DNA of 64,000 bases from Cladophialophora immunda (taxonomy: Eukaryota; Ascomycota; Eurotiomycetes; Chaetothyriales; Herpotrichiellaceae): positions 992,001-1,056,000 of the forward strand of contig NW_015622545.1 of NCBI RefSeq assembly GCF_000835495.1, given 5' to 3'. The position numbers and the translations under genes are program-made. Below, in pieces: positions 42,055-52,860 of the stretch; within the stretch, counting starts at the first letter, position 1, and each line of letters starts with the position of its first letter. The notes beneath the pieces were generated by a model that ran no database searches, was not told the origin of the DNA, and saw only the letters and a list, made by a program, of their open reading frames with translations.

Positions 42055-42660
42055 GACAGTGGAAGAGATGCTGGTGGTCATCTCAACAGCAAAAGACGTG
42101 CTGGAGGTCATCCTGACAAGGGAAGTGGTGCTGGAAATCGTCGTGGCAGGGGAACAGGTGCTGAAAGTCATCGTGGCAGAAGAAGAGATGCTGAAGGTCA
42201 ACCTGACAGAAGAAGAGGTGTTGGAAGAGGTGCTGGAGGTCATGTCAACAGCAAAGGTGGTGCTGAAGGTCATCCAACAGCAAAAGTGGTGCTGGAGGTC
42301 ATCCTGCCAGGGGAACAGGTGCAGGAAGAGGTGCTGGAGGTCGTCTCGACAGCAAAAGTGGTGCAAGGGGTCATCCTGACAGTGGAAGAGAGGTGCTGGA
42401 AGTCATCGAGGCAGAAGAAGAGGTGCTCAAGGCCATGGAAGAGGTGCTGGAGACCTATCTTAACAGCAAAGGTGGTGCTGGAGGTCATCCCAATAGGAGA
42501 ACAGGTGCTGGAAGAGGTGCTGGAGGTCATCCCAACAGTGGAAGAGAGATGCTGAAGGTCATCGTGGCAGAAGAAGAGGTGCTGGAGGTCATCTCAACAG
42601 CAAAAGTGGTGCAGGATGTCATCCTGACAGGGGAACAGGGGATGGAAGAGGTGCTGGAGG
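42055..42660. repeat. 30-bp minisatellite, about 20 units
   Basis: Units like GTGCTGGAGGTCATCCTGAC plus AGCAAAAGTG or AGGGGAACAG. Thirty bases keep the frame, so the plus strand would encode VLEVIL(T/S)A(K/E)-type decapeptides, interrupted by a few frameshifts. It is present only in the right arm. Confidence 0.85.
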
Positions 42661-42899
42661 TCATATCACCCCGATCTCTTGCAGCCATGCAGTCAACTTG
42701 ATGGGAGAGGGTGACGCTTGATGGGAGAGGGTGAGGCTGCGTCGAGGATGGGGGCGCAGAGGACAGGAGAAAGGGAAGGAGGCTGTGCCTGGCGTCCACG
42801 TGCATACTGGGCACGTGTCCACGTGTATGCTATGCAGACTGCGCTGGCAAACTGCGCAGGGAGGCAGACTGCGCTGCTTGGTGGCTGCGGTGCTTGCTG

Positions 42900-43190
42900 T
42901 CCAGCTGTTCCTGTGCAGGCGGTGTTCGCTGTGTATCCATTGTTACTGTCCAGCTTTGTTTGCTATTGATGCTGTTGATCCTGTCCAGCTGTTGATCCTG
43001 TGCAGCTTTGTTTGCTACGCAGCCTTGTCTGCTACGCCGTTCATTCCTGGGCTCGCCGTGCGGCCATTGTTCCTGTCCAGCGTTGTTTGCTGTCCAGATG
43101 TCCGTTCCTGCGCAGCAACTGTCCCTGTGCAGCTTTTTTGCTGTCCAGCTGACCGTTCCTGTGCGGCAACTGTCCCTATGCATCTATGTA
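42900..43190. repeat. CTGTCCAGCTTTGTTTGC repeats
   Basis: Imperfect units with GTTCCTGTCCAGC, TTTGTTTGCTGTCCAG and GATCCTGTGCAGC. Right arm only. Confidence 0.7.
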
Positions 43191-43199
43191 GTTCGATTC

Positions 43200-43955
43200 T
43201 CTCTCTGCGGCCATACCGAGTCGATCGAGAAAAGAGGTCTGAGCACCATCTTCCATAAGACACTCGGTACAGTAGCCCTCTCGATGCCCACCCACTCTTC
43301 CAACCCTCCTCCGTACCTCTGACCCGCAGCTGGTCGAACAGGATCGACTTCAGCATGCCATGGATCCAGAAGCCTTCGAAAGGAAACCCGAGCATCACCA
43401 AAGGGTTTGTGGGTGGACAGTCCCGTCAAATTCTCGGGGATGGCGTCCAAGAAGACCAGAACGTCGCTCGTCTACGAGAAATGCACCGTGGTGCTTCATT
43501 CCGGTTTCATGGCCGGTCAAAGGGCAAGAGGAAGTCAATATAGTGGTAACTGGAAAACACGCTCAGGTTTGCATTTTCCTACACGCATGTTCGCCATCTC
43601 GAACTTGGACTGACATGAGCATCACAGACGGCACCAGAAGACGAAAATTCCCTTGCTGTTTCCTGCCCTAACGCCATTCTGTCAGCATTCAAAGACACAA
43701 AACGTTACATGTTGGGTTGCGGAGGCGGACATACCCAGAAGAAGAGGGCGAGCCCGAAATGCCGAGGAAATGGACGTCTCCAGAGCCTTCGCTGGGTGTT
43801 GGACATCGTCTGACATCCTCTTGTTCCCTTGGAGGGTCTCGACGGCGCTGCCAGCCTTGCAGAGGACGACGTCGATCGTGGTCCAGCGAGCCATTGCTTC
43901 AAAACAGCGATGACCAACTCGTGACACCCCCAAACCGAACGACGGTGAGAACGCC
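43200..43955. other. Unrecognised sequence in right arm insertion
   Basis: Non-repetitive. A minus frame around 43184-43450 reads MDAIPENLTGLSTHKPFGDA, and another reads MLGFPFEGFWIHGML. They look protein-like but are short and unassigned. Confidence 0.35.
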
Positions 43956-44345
43956 AGCCCCAGCCGTCGGCTGCCACGCCGTTCACCCTGAATCTCTCAT
44001 GCCGGTACCTTGGGCTTGACGTTTTGGATCCCTCAGACATCCACGGGTCGAGGGAATGCTTTGGTGCTCTCGGCATCTGGCAATTGATAGCCGGAATGGC
44101 GTTGCTGACCATAACGACGGGTCGAGTGACTGCTGCAGCTTCGCAACAAGCTGTAATGGTGTTGCTGCCGGGCTGGCTGGCTACGACGCCGTCAGCGTCG
44201 ACGGCTGCGCCTTCACAGCCCCGAACCCTCCCTTCTCTTGATCTTCCTGCAATGTTGGGCGGTCTGGAGGCCATGTTCAACGCTCAATCGTCCAAACTTT
44301 GTGACATTGCTGCTATTTGATCTTCCTGCGATGGAGGGCGGTCTT

Positions 44346-45019
44346 GGAGGCTTTGGGCAGGGCCGTCGTGGTTTGAGTCCGCTGTGCATGGTGTCGGCGG
44401 CCGTCGAGAGATGAGTCCATGTGCCGCTTGGGTGCCGCGGCGGTGGCAGCAGAAGACAGACTCGTGGCTTGGGACGGAAAACCAGGCAGGATCCATTGAT
44501 GCCGCTGCGGCGACGCCGTGGTGGCAGCAGAAGACTTGCGGCTTGGGGCTGCAGAAGACACTCGTGGGTTAGGAAAGAACATCAGGCAGGATGCATTGAT
44601 GCCGCATGGGCACCCCAATTCTGTGTCTCCCGGGAGCCAGGATCATCCGTGATATGTTCCATGCATCGGTGACACCACAAAAAGTGGTCCAAGCTAAAAA
44701 GGTTTGGCCATCAAGCACTCGACAGTGGGAAAAAGGTTGCAAAAGTCAAAAAGTTTGGCCATCAAACACACTTTGGGTCGACAGGTGGGCAAAAGTTGGA
44801 CCAAATTTAGTGTTTGGGCACTCAGTCTCAGCACCCAGCAGCGCACCCGTTGAACTTGTCGAAATATCCTCAGCCTGCTTCCGCCCGAGGCTCCTCCAGA
44901 CGTCCCTCCGCTCCATTTGTCCGTTCAGCCTTGTCTGTGGTCGCATTGGTCGGCCCAGTGGCAAGCAGTCTCGGAGCAGTGGCTGCTGGCTGGCTGGCGG
45001 CGCCGTTCCTGGAGGTCCT
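44346..45019. repeat. Short dispersed repeats
   Basis: 44400-44600 has TGGCAGCAGAAGAC duplicated at about 44443 and 44521. 44680-44790 repeats AAAAAGGTTTGGCCATCAAG twice. 44810-44850 has CAGCACCCAGCAGCGCAC words shared with 7.15 and 12.0 kb. Confidence 0.55.
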
Positions 45020-45406
45020 TTATCCCAAGTGCAGTAAATCGCGCAAGTGGGAAGCTGGTTTCAGGTGATAGATAACAGGCCCATCGAAATTCCTGGACAC
45101 AGCGGCATATGCTTTGCTGATCAACTCTTTTGAGAGGGATGCCGGTCGCCCGGCTAACGGATGAAGCGATGATGGCAGCATGACGTCTCCCAGAAAACGT
45201 AGAAAGCTTTTCTCGACACGTTTCAGCAGTAGCGGTTGTAGAATCCGAGGAGTTGCATGAGGGAGATCGTTCTCCGGCATTTTATCCTGACCCAAGAACA
45301 CTGTCTCTTGAACATTGAAGTATTCGTGGCTAGAATAGGCCCCATACCTGGATGCTGGGTGCAATACTGTTTGAGAAGTGTGAAGAGGGCGGAAAGAGGC
45401 GGGCAT
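45020..45406 (-). CDS. Hypothetical protein, 128 residues
   Basis: Starts at ATG 45406 (MPASFRPLHTSQ). The middle reads LLLKRVEKSFLRFLGDVMLP and the end AAVSRNFDGPVIYHLKP. It is non-repetitive and protein-like. Another frame immediately upstream (GMGPILATNTSMFKRQCS) also looks coding, so the locus may be a frameshifted fragment of a longer gene. No domain recognised. Confidence 0.3.
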   Translation of the reverse strand: MPASFRPLHTSQTVLHPASRYGAYSSHEYFNVQETVFLGQDKMPENDLPHATPRILQPLLLKRVEKSFLRFLGDVMLPSSLHPLAGRPASLSKELISKAYAAVSRNFDGPVIYHLKPASHLRDLLHLG

Positions 45407-45689
45407 TGTGTCAAATTGTCAACAAACGGACAACCGTCGTGCGCGATGATGCGGTCCTTGTTCTCCGGGTGAAAAAGTTGGAATTCTGGAAGTCTTCTCC
45501 GGCCTGCGCAGTGCTGGGTGCTGGGTGTCGAGCGCAAAGTTTAAATTGCCAGGAGTGGTACTCAGAGTGGTGGTGAGTTGTCCAAAGTTGAAATCCTGGG
45601 GATGCCCTTCTCCCTCTGCCTCTGCTTCTGCCTCTGCCTCTGCCCTCTGGCCTGCGCTGACCTGCGCTCACTGATTTGACATGACTTGA

Positions 45690-45985
45690 CTTGACTCGAC
45701 ATCCTCACTGCCTTGTTGCAGCATCTCGTGTATCTGCATCTCGTCCGTCTGTGCTCGCGCATCAGTCTCGCATGTCTTGCAGCTCGCATGTCGTGTAGCC
45801 AACGTGATTGCGTGCTGGCGTGATGGCGTGGTTGTGTCGTTGTCGGAAATCAACTCCGTGGACTTGAGTGTGAGCGTGGGTGTGGGCGTCGTCGGAGTTG
45901 GTTTTGGAGTTGATTTCCGTGGACTTGGGCGTCGGCGTGGTTATTGTCGTGGTTGCCGGAGTTGATTTCCGTGGCCGTCAGCGTG
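45690..45985 (-). repeat. GACGCC array and CAACAAGGC element, inverted copy
   Basis: Minus-strand equivalents of 6600-6850 and 19510-19800: GGAAATCAACTCCGGC, CCAAGTCCACGGAAATC, GATGCAGATACACGAGATGC and CTGCAACAAGGCAGTGAGG. Confidence 0.75.
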
Positions 45986-46249
45986 GCCACTCCGCCTGCC
46001 CTCGAGTGCTGTTGACCTCTCTTCACAGCCCATCATGCTCAATCGGACATGAAGCCCTCGTCGTCGATGTAGCCGAGTAGTTCCTTGCGATCTGATCACT
46101 GCTGACCCCCAAGCACATCGTTCGTGTAGGAAGAGGGTGATGGCCAGCCGCCAGAGAGCTAATCTGCTTGCCGGAGTTCATTTCCGGATGGGCGTCGCTC
46201 GCGCTTCTATCCACAACATTCTGCGAGGTAGGACCAAGGGCCACGGGCG

Positions 46250-46890
46250 GCATTAGGGTGCTGTGAGCGTCCGCTTAGGGTGCCATCGAGAAGGAGTCGT
46301 CGTCGTCGTCAAGTCGCATGGACCGGCGGGGGAGGCGAGGTCTTCCAGGCCGGCTGTCCCTGGTGCAACAGCGGGCGCAAGGTATGCAAACAACTCCGGC
46401 ATGCCATCGATCAGGCTCTCCCGAACGGTTCGATAGACAGCATAGGCGAGAGGTCGACACGATCGGACTGGAGATCTTCCAGATAGAAGCGGACCCAGGT
46501 GACACAATTTCCGGCGTCAGGATGTTGATAAGCGGTAGGTAACTAACAACGCGACCTTGACATATCGGCTCGAATGGGGGGATAACGAGGGCAATGATGT
46601 CGGAATTCGAGTAACACGCATGGCTGGCTCTTCGACGCCAAGGGTTGGGTCGGTGATGTCGCCTTCCTTCAGAAACCCAAGAACGGTGAGCTAGCGTCAG
46701 CACCAGAGAGGAGGGTTCACTCATACCTTTGCCGCTGGTTTCAAGAGTCAAGACCGACAGGACCACCGGGGTCGAGACGGTGTTCTCGGTCTCCGCAGCT
46801 GTCGAGATCCAATGAGTCGGGGTCACGGAGCGGAGCGGAGCTTTCTTCTTTTGGGGCCTCGTCGACGCCGGCGGGGTGTATTGGACAGCG
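46250..46890 (-). pseudogene. Unidentified repeated gene fragment, copy B
   Basis: Minus strand: KKKAPLRSVTPT, a frame change, TSGKGMSEPS, FLGFLKEGDITDPTLGVEEP, RIPTSLPSLSPHSS, then CVTWVRFYLEDLQSDRVDLS. It extends further than copy A (13000-13300) and gives more of the parental protein, which remains unidentified. At least two frameshifts. Confidence 0.45.
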
Positions 46891-47430
46891 ACGTGTTTTC
46901 CTTGATGAGGCGAGCCCGGTGCCCGACGTCTGGTCTGACGGCAATACTGACTGGCCTGGCATGGATCAAGTCGCCTCTGTCGCCGTTGGAGGCAGCAAGA
47001 TCTGATCTAGCCAGCCTTGTCCGGTCTCGTTCGGTGTCCAGCCGTCTGTCGAGGTGGTGGTGGCGGTGTGTCGACGGTCTGGACGATGCTTAGACGGGTA
47101 TCGGGATGCCTCAGGGTCAAGTATGTATCAAGCATCCATTTCTTGCACAGTTCATGCTGTGTATTTGCCGCAGGGTCAAGTATGTATCAAGGTTCCATCT
47201 CTTTCACAGTTTGTTGTGTATATTTGCCTTAGGGTCATGTATCCATCAAGTATCCATCTCTTGCACAGTTCGTTCTGTATCCTTGACAATCTCTACCGTG
47301 GTTCGTGTGACGACCGGCCGATTGAATGTAGGATGTACGGCGTAGGATCGTGGAAATCGTTCGTAGCTATAGGGCCACATCAGCAGAAAGGACAGTAAAG
47401 GTCCTGAGAGAGAATGGTTGGAGACTTACG
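46890..47430. repeat. GATGGATACTTGA array, inverted copy, with flanks
   Basis: 47110-47330 holds four units with CAAGTATGTATCAAG and CATCTCTTTCACAGTT, the reverse complement of the arrays at 5.6 and 18.3 kb. 47340-47400 has the GGCCACATCAGCAGAA segment that separates it from the zinc-knuckle array. Confidence 0.75.
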
Positions 47431-48560
47431 CGGGTCAGATGGCTTTCCTTGTTGTCGTCGAGGCTGAGGACAATCTCGAGCCAGATGATCTGCCTCGTTG
47501 CATAGTCGTCTTTCGAAGCTGAGGTTGAGGCCGAGGGTAATCTTGGGCTAGATAGCGTTCCCTACTGCTGTCGAGGCCGGGGACAATCTCGAGCCAGATG
47601 GTCTTCCTCGCTGTAGATGTTGTAAGTCGTCTTTTGAGGCTGCGGACAATCTCGAGGCTGAGGCAGGACAATCTTGTTGTAGATGGCCTTCCTCGTTGCT
47701 GTGCAGATGGCCTTGCTTGTTGCTGTGCAGATATTGCTAGTTAAGGCTGGGGTAGATGTTGCAAGTCGTCTTTCGATGCTGAGGACAATCTCGAGCTAGA
47801 TGGCCTTCTTCGTTGCAGATGCTGCAAGTCATTGATGTTTCGAGGCTGCGGAAAATCTCAGGCCAGATGGTCTTCCTTGTTGTAGATGTTGCCTTATTGT
47901 AGATGTTACAAGTCGTCTTTCGAGGCCAAGGCTAAGGGCAATCTTGAGCCAGATGGTCTTCGTCCGCAGTTACGGCAAGTTCTGTTTCGAGGCAGGATAA
48001 TCTCGAACCAGATAGCCTTCCTGGTTGCTGTGCAGATGTTGCACGTCGTTGCCGTGTACATATTGCAAGTCGAGGCCGGGGTAGATGTTGTAAGTCGTCT
48101 TTCAGTGCTGAGGACAATCTCGGCCAAGATGGTCTTCCTCGTTGCAGATGTTGCAAGTCGTCTTTCGAGGCTGCGGATAATCTCGAGGCTGAGGCAGGAC
48201 AATCTCGTTGCAGATGCTGTCTCGTTGCAGATGACCTTCCTCGTTGCTGTGCAGATGGCCTTCCTCGTTGTAGATGTTGCAAGTCTCAAGCCAGATGGTG
48301 TTTCTCGGTGCAGGCGTTGCAAGTGATCTTTCGAGGCTGAGGACAATCTCGAGCCAGATGGTCTTCGTCGCCGTAGTTGCGACAGGCTCGAATCTTCTGA
48401 TTTCGACCATGTCAGTCTTGATTTGGCCATAGATGTCAGTAGGGACAGGACAGGACAGGACACACCTTGCCTCAGACTCGTAGACTTTGCTGGCACGACC
48501 ACCACGCTCCTGGGCACAGTCACGAACACGATGACTCTCCTCACTGCATAAGTAGCAAGT
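47430..48560 (-). pseudogene. Multi-CCHC zinc-knuckle gene, degenerate copy (7)
   Basis: The minus strand carries the longest knuckle array of the window, with units such as CNICNEEDHLGRDCP, CNEEGHLHSNEEGHLQ and RTCRNCGRRPSGSRLP. Shifts of frame occur every one to three units. The 5' end keeps CYLCSEESHRVRDCAQE (48.54 kb) and a tract corresponding to the TDM...KDCP segment, but the initial LADAGIPLDRG segment is missing. No continuous frame can encode a functional protein. Confidence 0.7.
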
Positions 48561-49610
48561 AACAATGCAGAGGGTGTAGCCAGTGTGGCGAGAGCAGGAA
48601 ACTTGGGGACTCAGTCGACACTCACAGTCAAAGAATGTAGAGGGAGAAGGGAGGGCGAAGGCAAAGGGCAAGGGCACTCGCACAAACCAAGCATTTTCCT
48701 GACGCAGACCCACTCTGGCACGGTGGTACGGTGGCAGCTGGTACGGTGGCCATTCCCGGCAACTGTTGTCAGGAGTACAGTCCTGGGAAGGCCTGGAATG
48801 GTGGTCCTAGCCCAGTTGGCAGCCTCCAACGTCTTGTCGCCTGGGGGCCTGGAGCCGAAGAGCTGGTAGCATTCATTGGCACGTACCCTCTTCTGCTCTA
48901 CCTGCTGACTCTGCCCTGCTCTACCTGGCTCAGCCTGGTCTGCCCTGATCTACCTGCTCTGGCTGCTCTGGCTGCTCTACTCTACTATGCCCTGCGCTGC
49001 TCAGCCTGCCCAACCTACTCTACCCTGGTCTGCTATGCCCTACTCTACGGCCAGCCGGATTCGAGCAATGTAAAGGAGAAGGATCCGAGCGCTACAAAAG
49101 AGAAGGATATCAAGAGGAGGCGAAGGGATAGATATACCATATTACATTAACGACGAGGCGAGATGGTGGCACCCGGCCTCCACAATCCTGCGCTCTCGCA
49201 CCACCGTCCGTCGATGGTCTTGACCATGGCCCTGGCCTTGCACGCCCCTCTGCCTGGTCTGCTATGCCTGCTTTGCGCTGCTATGCCTGCTCAGCCTGAT
49301 CTGCCCTGGTCTGCTCTGGTCGACGTCTACAGCCTAGGTTGAGGCTGGGGCAGATGCAGCGCCGACATGAGCGTCAGAGGCCTCAGACCGGGTGAGTGGC
49401 AACGAGTCTGCTTGCCAGTAACGAGATGCCTCGTACTTTTCATCGTCGAGGCTACGGGGCAGATGGCAGGCTAGACAAGGGATCATCGGTACCAAAACTC
49501 AACAGGGTCGGGGGCCCCAAGGGACAACATTGGTGAGCAATAAGCGCTGTAGCGCCCCGAGGCTTGCATACATGTGGTTGAGGGTTGTGTCGCAAGTCCA
49601 TGAAGAGCGA
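48561..49610. repeat. CTGCTCTGG satellite and flanks
   Basis: 48600-48880 matches the upstream flank of other zinc-knuckle copies (GCATTTTCCTGACGCAGACC, CAACGTCTTGTCGCC). 48885-49030 and 49240-49320 are CTGCTCTACC and CTGGTCTGC satellite; 49070-49110 has GGAGAAGGATCCGAGCG words like 3.75 kb. 49320-49610 is unrecognised. Confidence 0.6.
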
Positions 49611-49619
49611 GCTACGAGG

Positions 49620-49740
49620 AGTCGATATCAGCAGCACAGTTTGCCGCATCGTTGGCGTTGGACGCATCGATGTTGACCAGATGTCCTTCCACACGGACTT
49701 AGAGAAAGCCTTCGTGCGACATCTCACCCGCAGGTGCCAG
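49620..49740. repeat. Dispersed GTTGGCGTTGGACGCATCG segment
   Basis: About 75 bases (CATCGTTGGCGTTGGACGC ... CTTGGAGAAAGCCTT-like) repeat at 55628-55705 in the same orientation, beside sequence also found near 19.4 kb. Translates as VGVGRIDVDQMSFHTDLEKA in both copies; origin unknown. Confidence 0.7.
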
Positions 49741-50618
49741 GACTACGTTCCCTCCTTCCAGGATTTGGATGTCTCTCTCGGCGCCTTGATGTCACGCAAA
49801 CAGTATGCTAAAATCAATCCGCTGGTCTCTCCGGGCCTCAAGATATGCTATTACCATCAGTCCCAACCACATCCTACACAGTGAATCCGGCCGAGGTTCG
49901 AGAAGAGCAAATGTGTCTCATTCGAGTGTATGATATGTTTGATAATTCACCGGGGGTCTTCAACTACCGGGTACTATTGAACTCCGAACTTTACATTCAG
50001 GCGAGCGCTATGGTCAATTTGGACTCGTTTATCAGGAACTTCTGCGCCCTTTGATGATATGCGAGCGACCGGGAAGGTGGAACCGGATCCAAGAACCAGA
50101 ATATCTGTCTTCTCCGCCGCCCCTGAAGCCTCGAGCCTCGAACTTTGATGACCACCATGGCACCACCCCTACCCCCCCGGCTTCCAGAGATAGGGAGACA
50201 AGGGTGACACCCGCCGATGTGGACCCTGCGGAAGCGCAACTACTTCTCACTGCTCACGCGACTTGATCGATGCCTAGTAGAAACAACCTGTTGATTCGAC
50301 AAGAGTCGCCCACATTCGTTGGTCTGGTCCCCCAACATGACTTGGTTGCCAAAGTGCCTCCGGTCCCGCTTGCTCCAGGTTTCCACTTACCATTCAAAAG
50401 TCAGAACAATGGATTGTTGAGTCGAGGCTGGTTGATGGTGTTCTGACTCTTCCGCGTTCTTGAATCCCGAGTTCAATCTGCATTTCACGCCCAGACAGGC
50501 CAGATTGGGATCCTCTTTATCTCTACTTACTCGTACGGGCATTCTGGACCGGTCACATCTTCTCTTCGTAACATATCCATCCCTTTCCTGAAGAAACCGT
50601 TATTTCAAAGCCACCAAC
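49741..50618. other. No recognised gene
   Basis: Lower repeat content. Short plus frames at 49845-50054 and 50051-50266 lack known motifs. 50500-50618 is CT-rich with ACTTACTCG and CATATCC words and could be a 5' UTR for the next frame. Confidence 0.35.
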
Positions 50619-50942
50619 ATGAAGCAATGGGTGCAGAAGCTGAAGGGCGCCTCGATATCGGGGTACAGCTCGCTCACGCCCAGAGGGCTGGGGATGAAGG
50701 TGCCAGGGGCCCTGCCCAAGCTGTCGATCGTCGGTCTGGACGTAGAGGTGAGCACGATCATCAGAGGCGACAGCATCGATGTCAGGTACCCGCACGACAC
50801 GTACTCCACGGAGCTGGAGTGCATCGAGCCGATGTCCATAACTACGCACACCACCAGCGTCAACGTGGTGTCGGGCAGGCACATGGGTATCATCAAGTAC
50901 CTCGTCGAGGTCATGCAGATACTACATCTACTGCGAACATAG
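50619..50942 (+). CDS. Hypothetical protein, 107 residues
   Basis: ATG in good fungal context (CACCAACATGAAG) after a CT-rich leader. Protein MKQWVQKLKGASISGYSSLT ... GVLECIEP-like region ... SGRHMGIIKYLVEV, with no transmembrane segment or family I recognise. Non-repetitive, so possibly a real small gene or the first exon of a broken one. Confidence 0.35.
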   Translation: MKQWVQKLKGASISGYSSLTPRGLGMKVPGALPKLSIVGLDVEVSTIIRGDSIDVRYPHDTYSTELECIEPMSITTHTTSVNVVSGRHMGIIKYLVEVMQILHLLRT

Positions 50943-51833
50943 CCTCGTGGTGTCAAATGGAGTCGCCCACGGCGTCGCAGGAGTTGTCGGACGTGGCGGG
51001 CATTAACGGCCGGTCAACCTACTCAACTTGGTCAATCATGCCCTTGCTGGAGACCACAGGACGATATCCTCGTCCCAGCGGACCTTGTTCAGTCTCTCTG
51101 AAGCCGCTGCCGCTGACACCATGACTGCTATCCGACAACTCGGTTCCCGCCTCAGCCTAGTGTCACCTTCCAGGCTAGCTCTTGTTTTTCGCAACTGGAG
51201 ATATCAGTCGTCCAGGCCTAGGGGAAAGTATTCGTGGAGTTGATCTGCACTCTCGCCCTCAGCATTGAATGGAAGGCCTGACCTGGTCGCCAGCAGCTCT
51301 TGACTCTGAGACCTTGGCGGCATCGGTCCTTGCCCGTTCAATAGAAACAGCCATGCGGTCAATGAATTCGCCCGCAACTGCGAGAGGACAGTAGCAGACT
51401 GGACCTGACGGTGCCAGTACAGATCCAGGCTTCATTGCCGCTTTCAGGGCTCTCGATGACGCCGTCTCAGGCAAGCAGACCACATATCTGCTACGAAGGC
51501 TAGCCTTTGTCGAGCTGATACGGCTTTCCGACGCGAAAATGAAGACCATGTATAGACCTCGACGACCCAGAGCAGGTCGACTTTTGCCACCGCTCGAGGC
51601 CCTGGTTCGCGCATTTGACGTTCATTATCCCACCATTCGCTGCTCAGCCATCCAGGTTTCTGCCTATCCCCCCTTTTGGCCTGATTTTTCTTTTACGCTT
51701 GGTATCTTTCTTGGCTACCTTCAGAAAAGGGAGAAGTGAGTCCTTCGTGCCTGTAACTCGACCTCTTCCGCTACCGCTGCCTCAGCCTCAATTCTCCCTG
51801 CGACACCCACCCTTTTCTCTCTTGCACCTTTGA
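50943..51833. other. No confidently recognised gene
   Basis: Sequence of ordinary complexity. A minus frame (51549-51259) and plus frames around 51540-51730 are short. It might hold further decayed parts of the CoA-transferase fragment that follows. Confidence 0.3.
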
Positions 51834-52092
51834 GGATCACTTTCCACCAGACCTCAGACGGCTATGTGCGCGTGCACGACTCACTCCCCAATCACCGCGC
51901 CGGGGCGATCAAGCTACTGGGGTATCCCGAGGACGTGGGTCGAAGTGCCGTCGCCGCGAAGGTTGCGAAGTGGAGGAGCGTGGATCTGGAGAATGCGGCG
52001 GTCGACGCGGGCGCGTTGATTGCTACGCTGAGGGGTTACGAGCAATGGGACGTGCTTCCTCACACGAGAGCGATCAAGGACTTCCCTATCTA
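51834..52092 (+). pseudogene. CaiB/BaiF family CoA-transferase fragment
   Basis: Open for 86 residues: RITFHQTSDGYVRVHDSLPN, HRAGAIKLLGYPEDVGRSAV, then KWRSVDLENAA and GYEQWDVLPHTRAIKDFPI before a stop. The DGYVR-HDS-HRxGAxKLLG pattern and the xYxQWDVLPxxxAIxDFPI ending fit fungal members of the CaiB/BaiF (class III CoA-transferase) superfamily, which move CoA between carboxylic acids. Only about one fifth of a typical protein is present, without the catalytic Asp region. Confidence 0.5.
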
Positions 52093-52860
52093 GAGAGTAA
52101 GACGAGAACTACGCGGAGGAGGACGAAGGCGAAGGTCGCAGCATCAGCGAGGACGAACGATGGTGGCTGAGTACGACCTCGAGCCGTTTGAGCCCGGCGC
52201 CCAACAAGAGCGACAAGCACCGCATCATGCTGGTGGTCGTCGACTACTTTGCGCAGCGGCACCAGGACAACGAATTGCAGTCACGAGTATGATGCCGTGG
52301 TTGTCAGTGCAGGTGGCGCAGGTCTACGAGCGGCCTTCGGTACACTACGTTCTGTGCCTCGTAGGAAGAATATTCTCTTATTAATGGCGAGATCTTCCGA
52401 TGATCTACTTTGAAAACACTTCCGATGACCGGTTCTATTCGACACATATCCTATCCCCCTCCATTCCGTCTCTTACGCTCCACTCCCTTATTCGCCTTCG
52501 CTGTGGTGGTATGCATCTCTTCCATCAAACCGCCTCTCCACATCCCATCATCACCATCATGCAGCAATCAAGCATAGGCAGCCCAGCCGCAGTACAACAC
52601 AGCCAAGATGCACCCAAAACTTCCGAAACTTCCATCCCTACCAGGCAGCTTGTCGATGGGTGCCATTCTAAGTAGTGGACAAGGCTGGGAAATCGGATAA
52701 CCACCTTTTGAGTCCTGGAGACCTATCACTCACATAGTTCCATCTGCATTGATGGTGGGCAATAGCAAACGATGCCGGTATTGCGGTGTAGGCGGTCAGC
52801 TCCCCATATTAATTGAGAAACGTCTTTGGGTGTTAGACAAAGCATGAGTAAACGTCCAGA
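52093..52860. other. No recognised gene
   Basis: Short frames only. 52430-52560 is CT-rich. Nothing assigned. Confidence 0.3.

Larger units (their letters stand above)
38900..44345. repeat. Right arm of large inverted repeat flanking the MAT region
   Basis: Reverse-complement counterpart of 24735-29035, with the blocks in mirrored order. 39520-39985 and 41130-41400 are the best conserved. The arm is longer than its partner because of an extra segment at about 41.6-43.9 kb containing a 30-bp minisatellite and CTGTCCAGC repeats. Reading frames such as 40958-41575 plus and 40107-40958 minus are not conserved as complete frames between arms. Confidence 0.8.
45400..49350 (-). repeat. Composite repeat unit, copy 3 (minus)
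   Basis: Inverted relative to copy 1 (3270-7200), with a similar length. From right to left: CTGCTCTGG satellite, CCCCAGGCGACAAGACG element, zinc-knuckle array, GATGGATACTTGA repeats, a FLKEGDITDP fragment in place of most of the AP-2 alpha piece, GACGCC-type array, CAACAAGGC element and GGCACCCAGC words. Only the last AP-2-linked ~120 bases (46060-46180) remain. Confidence 0.65.
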
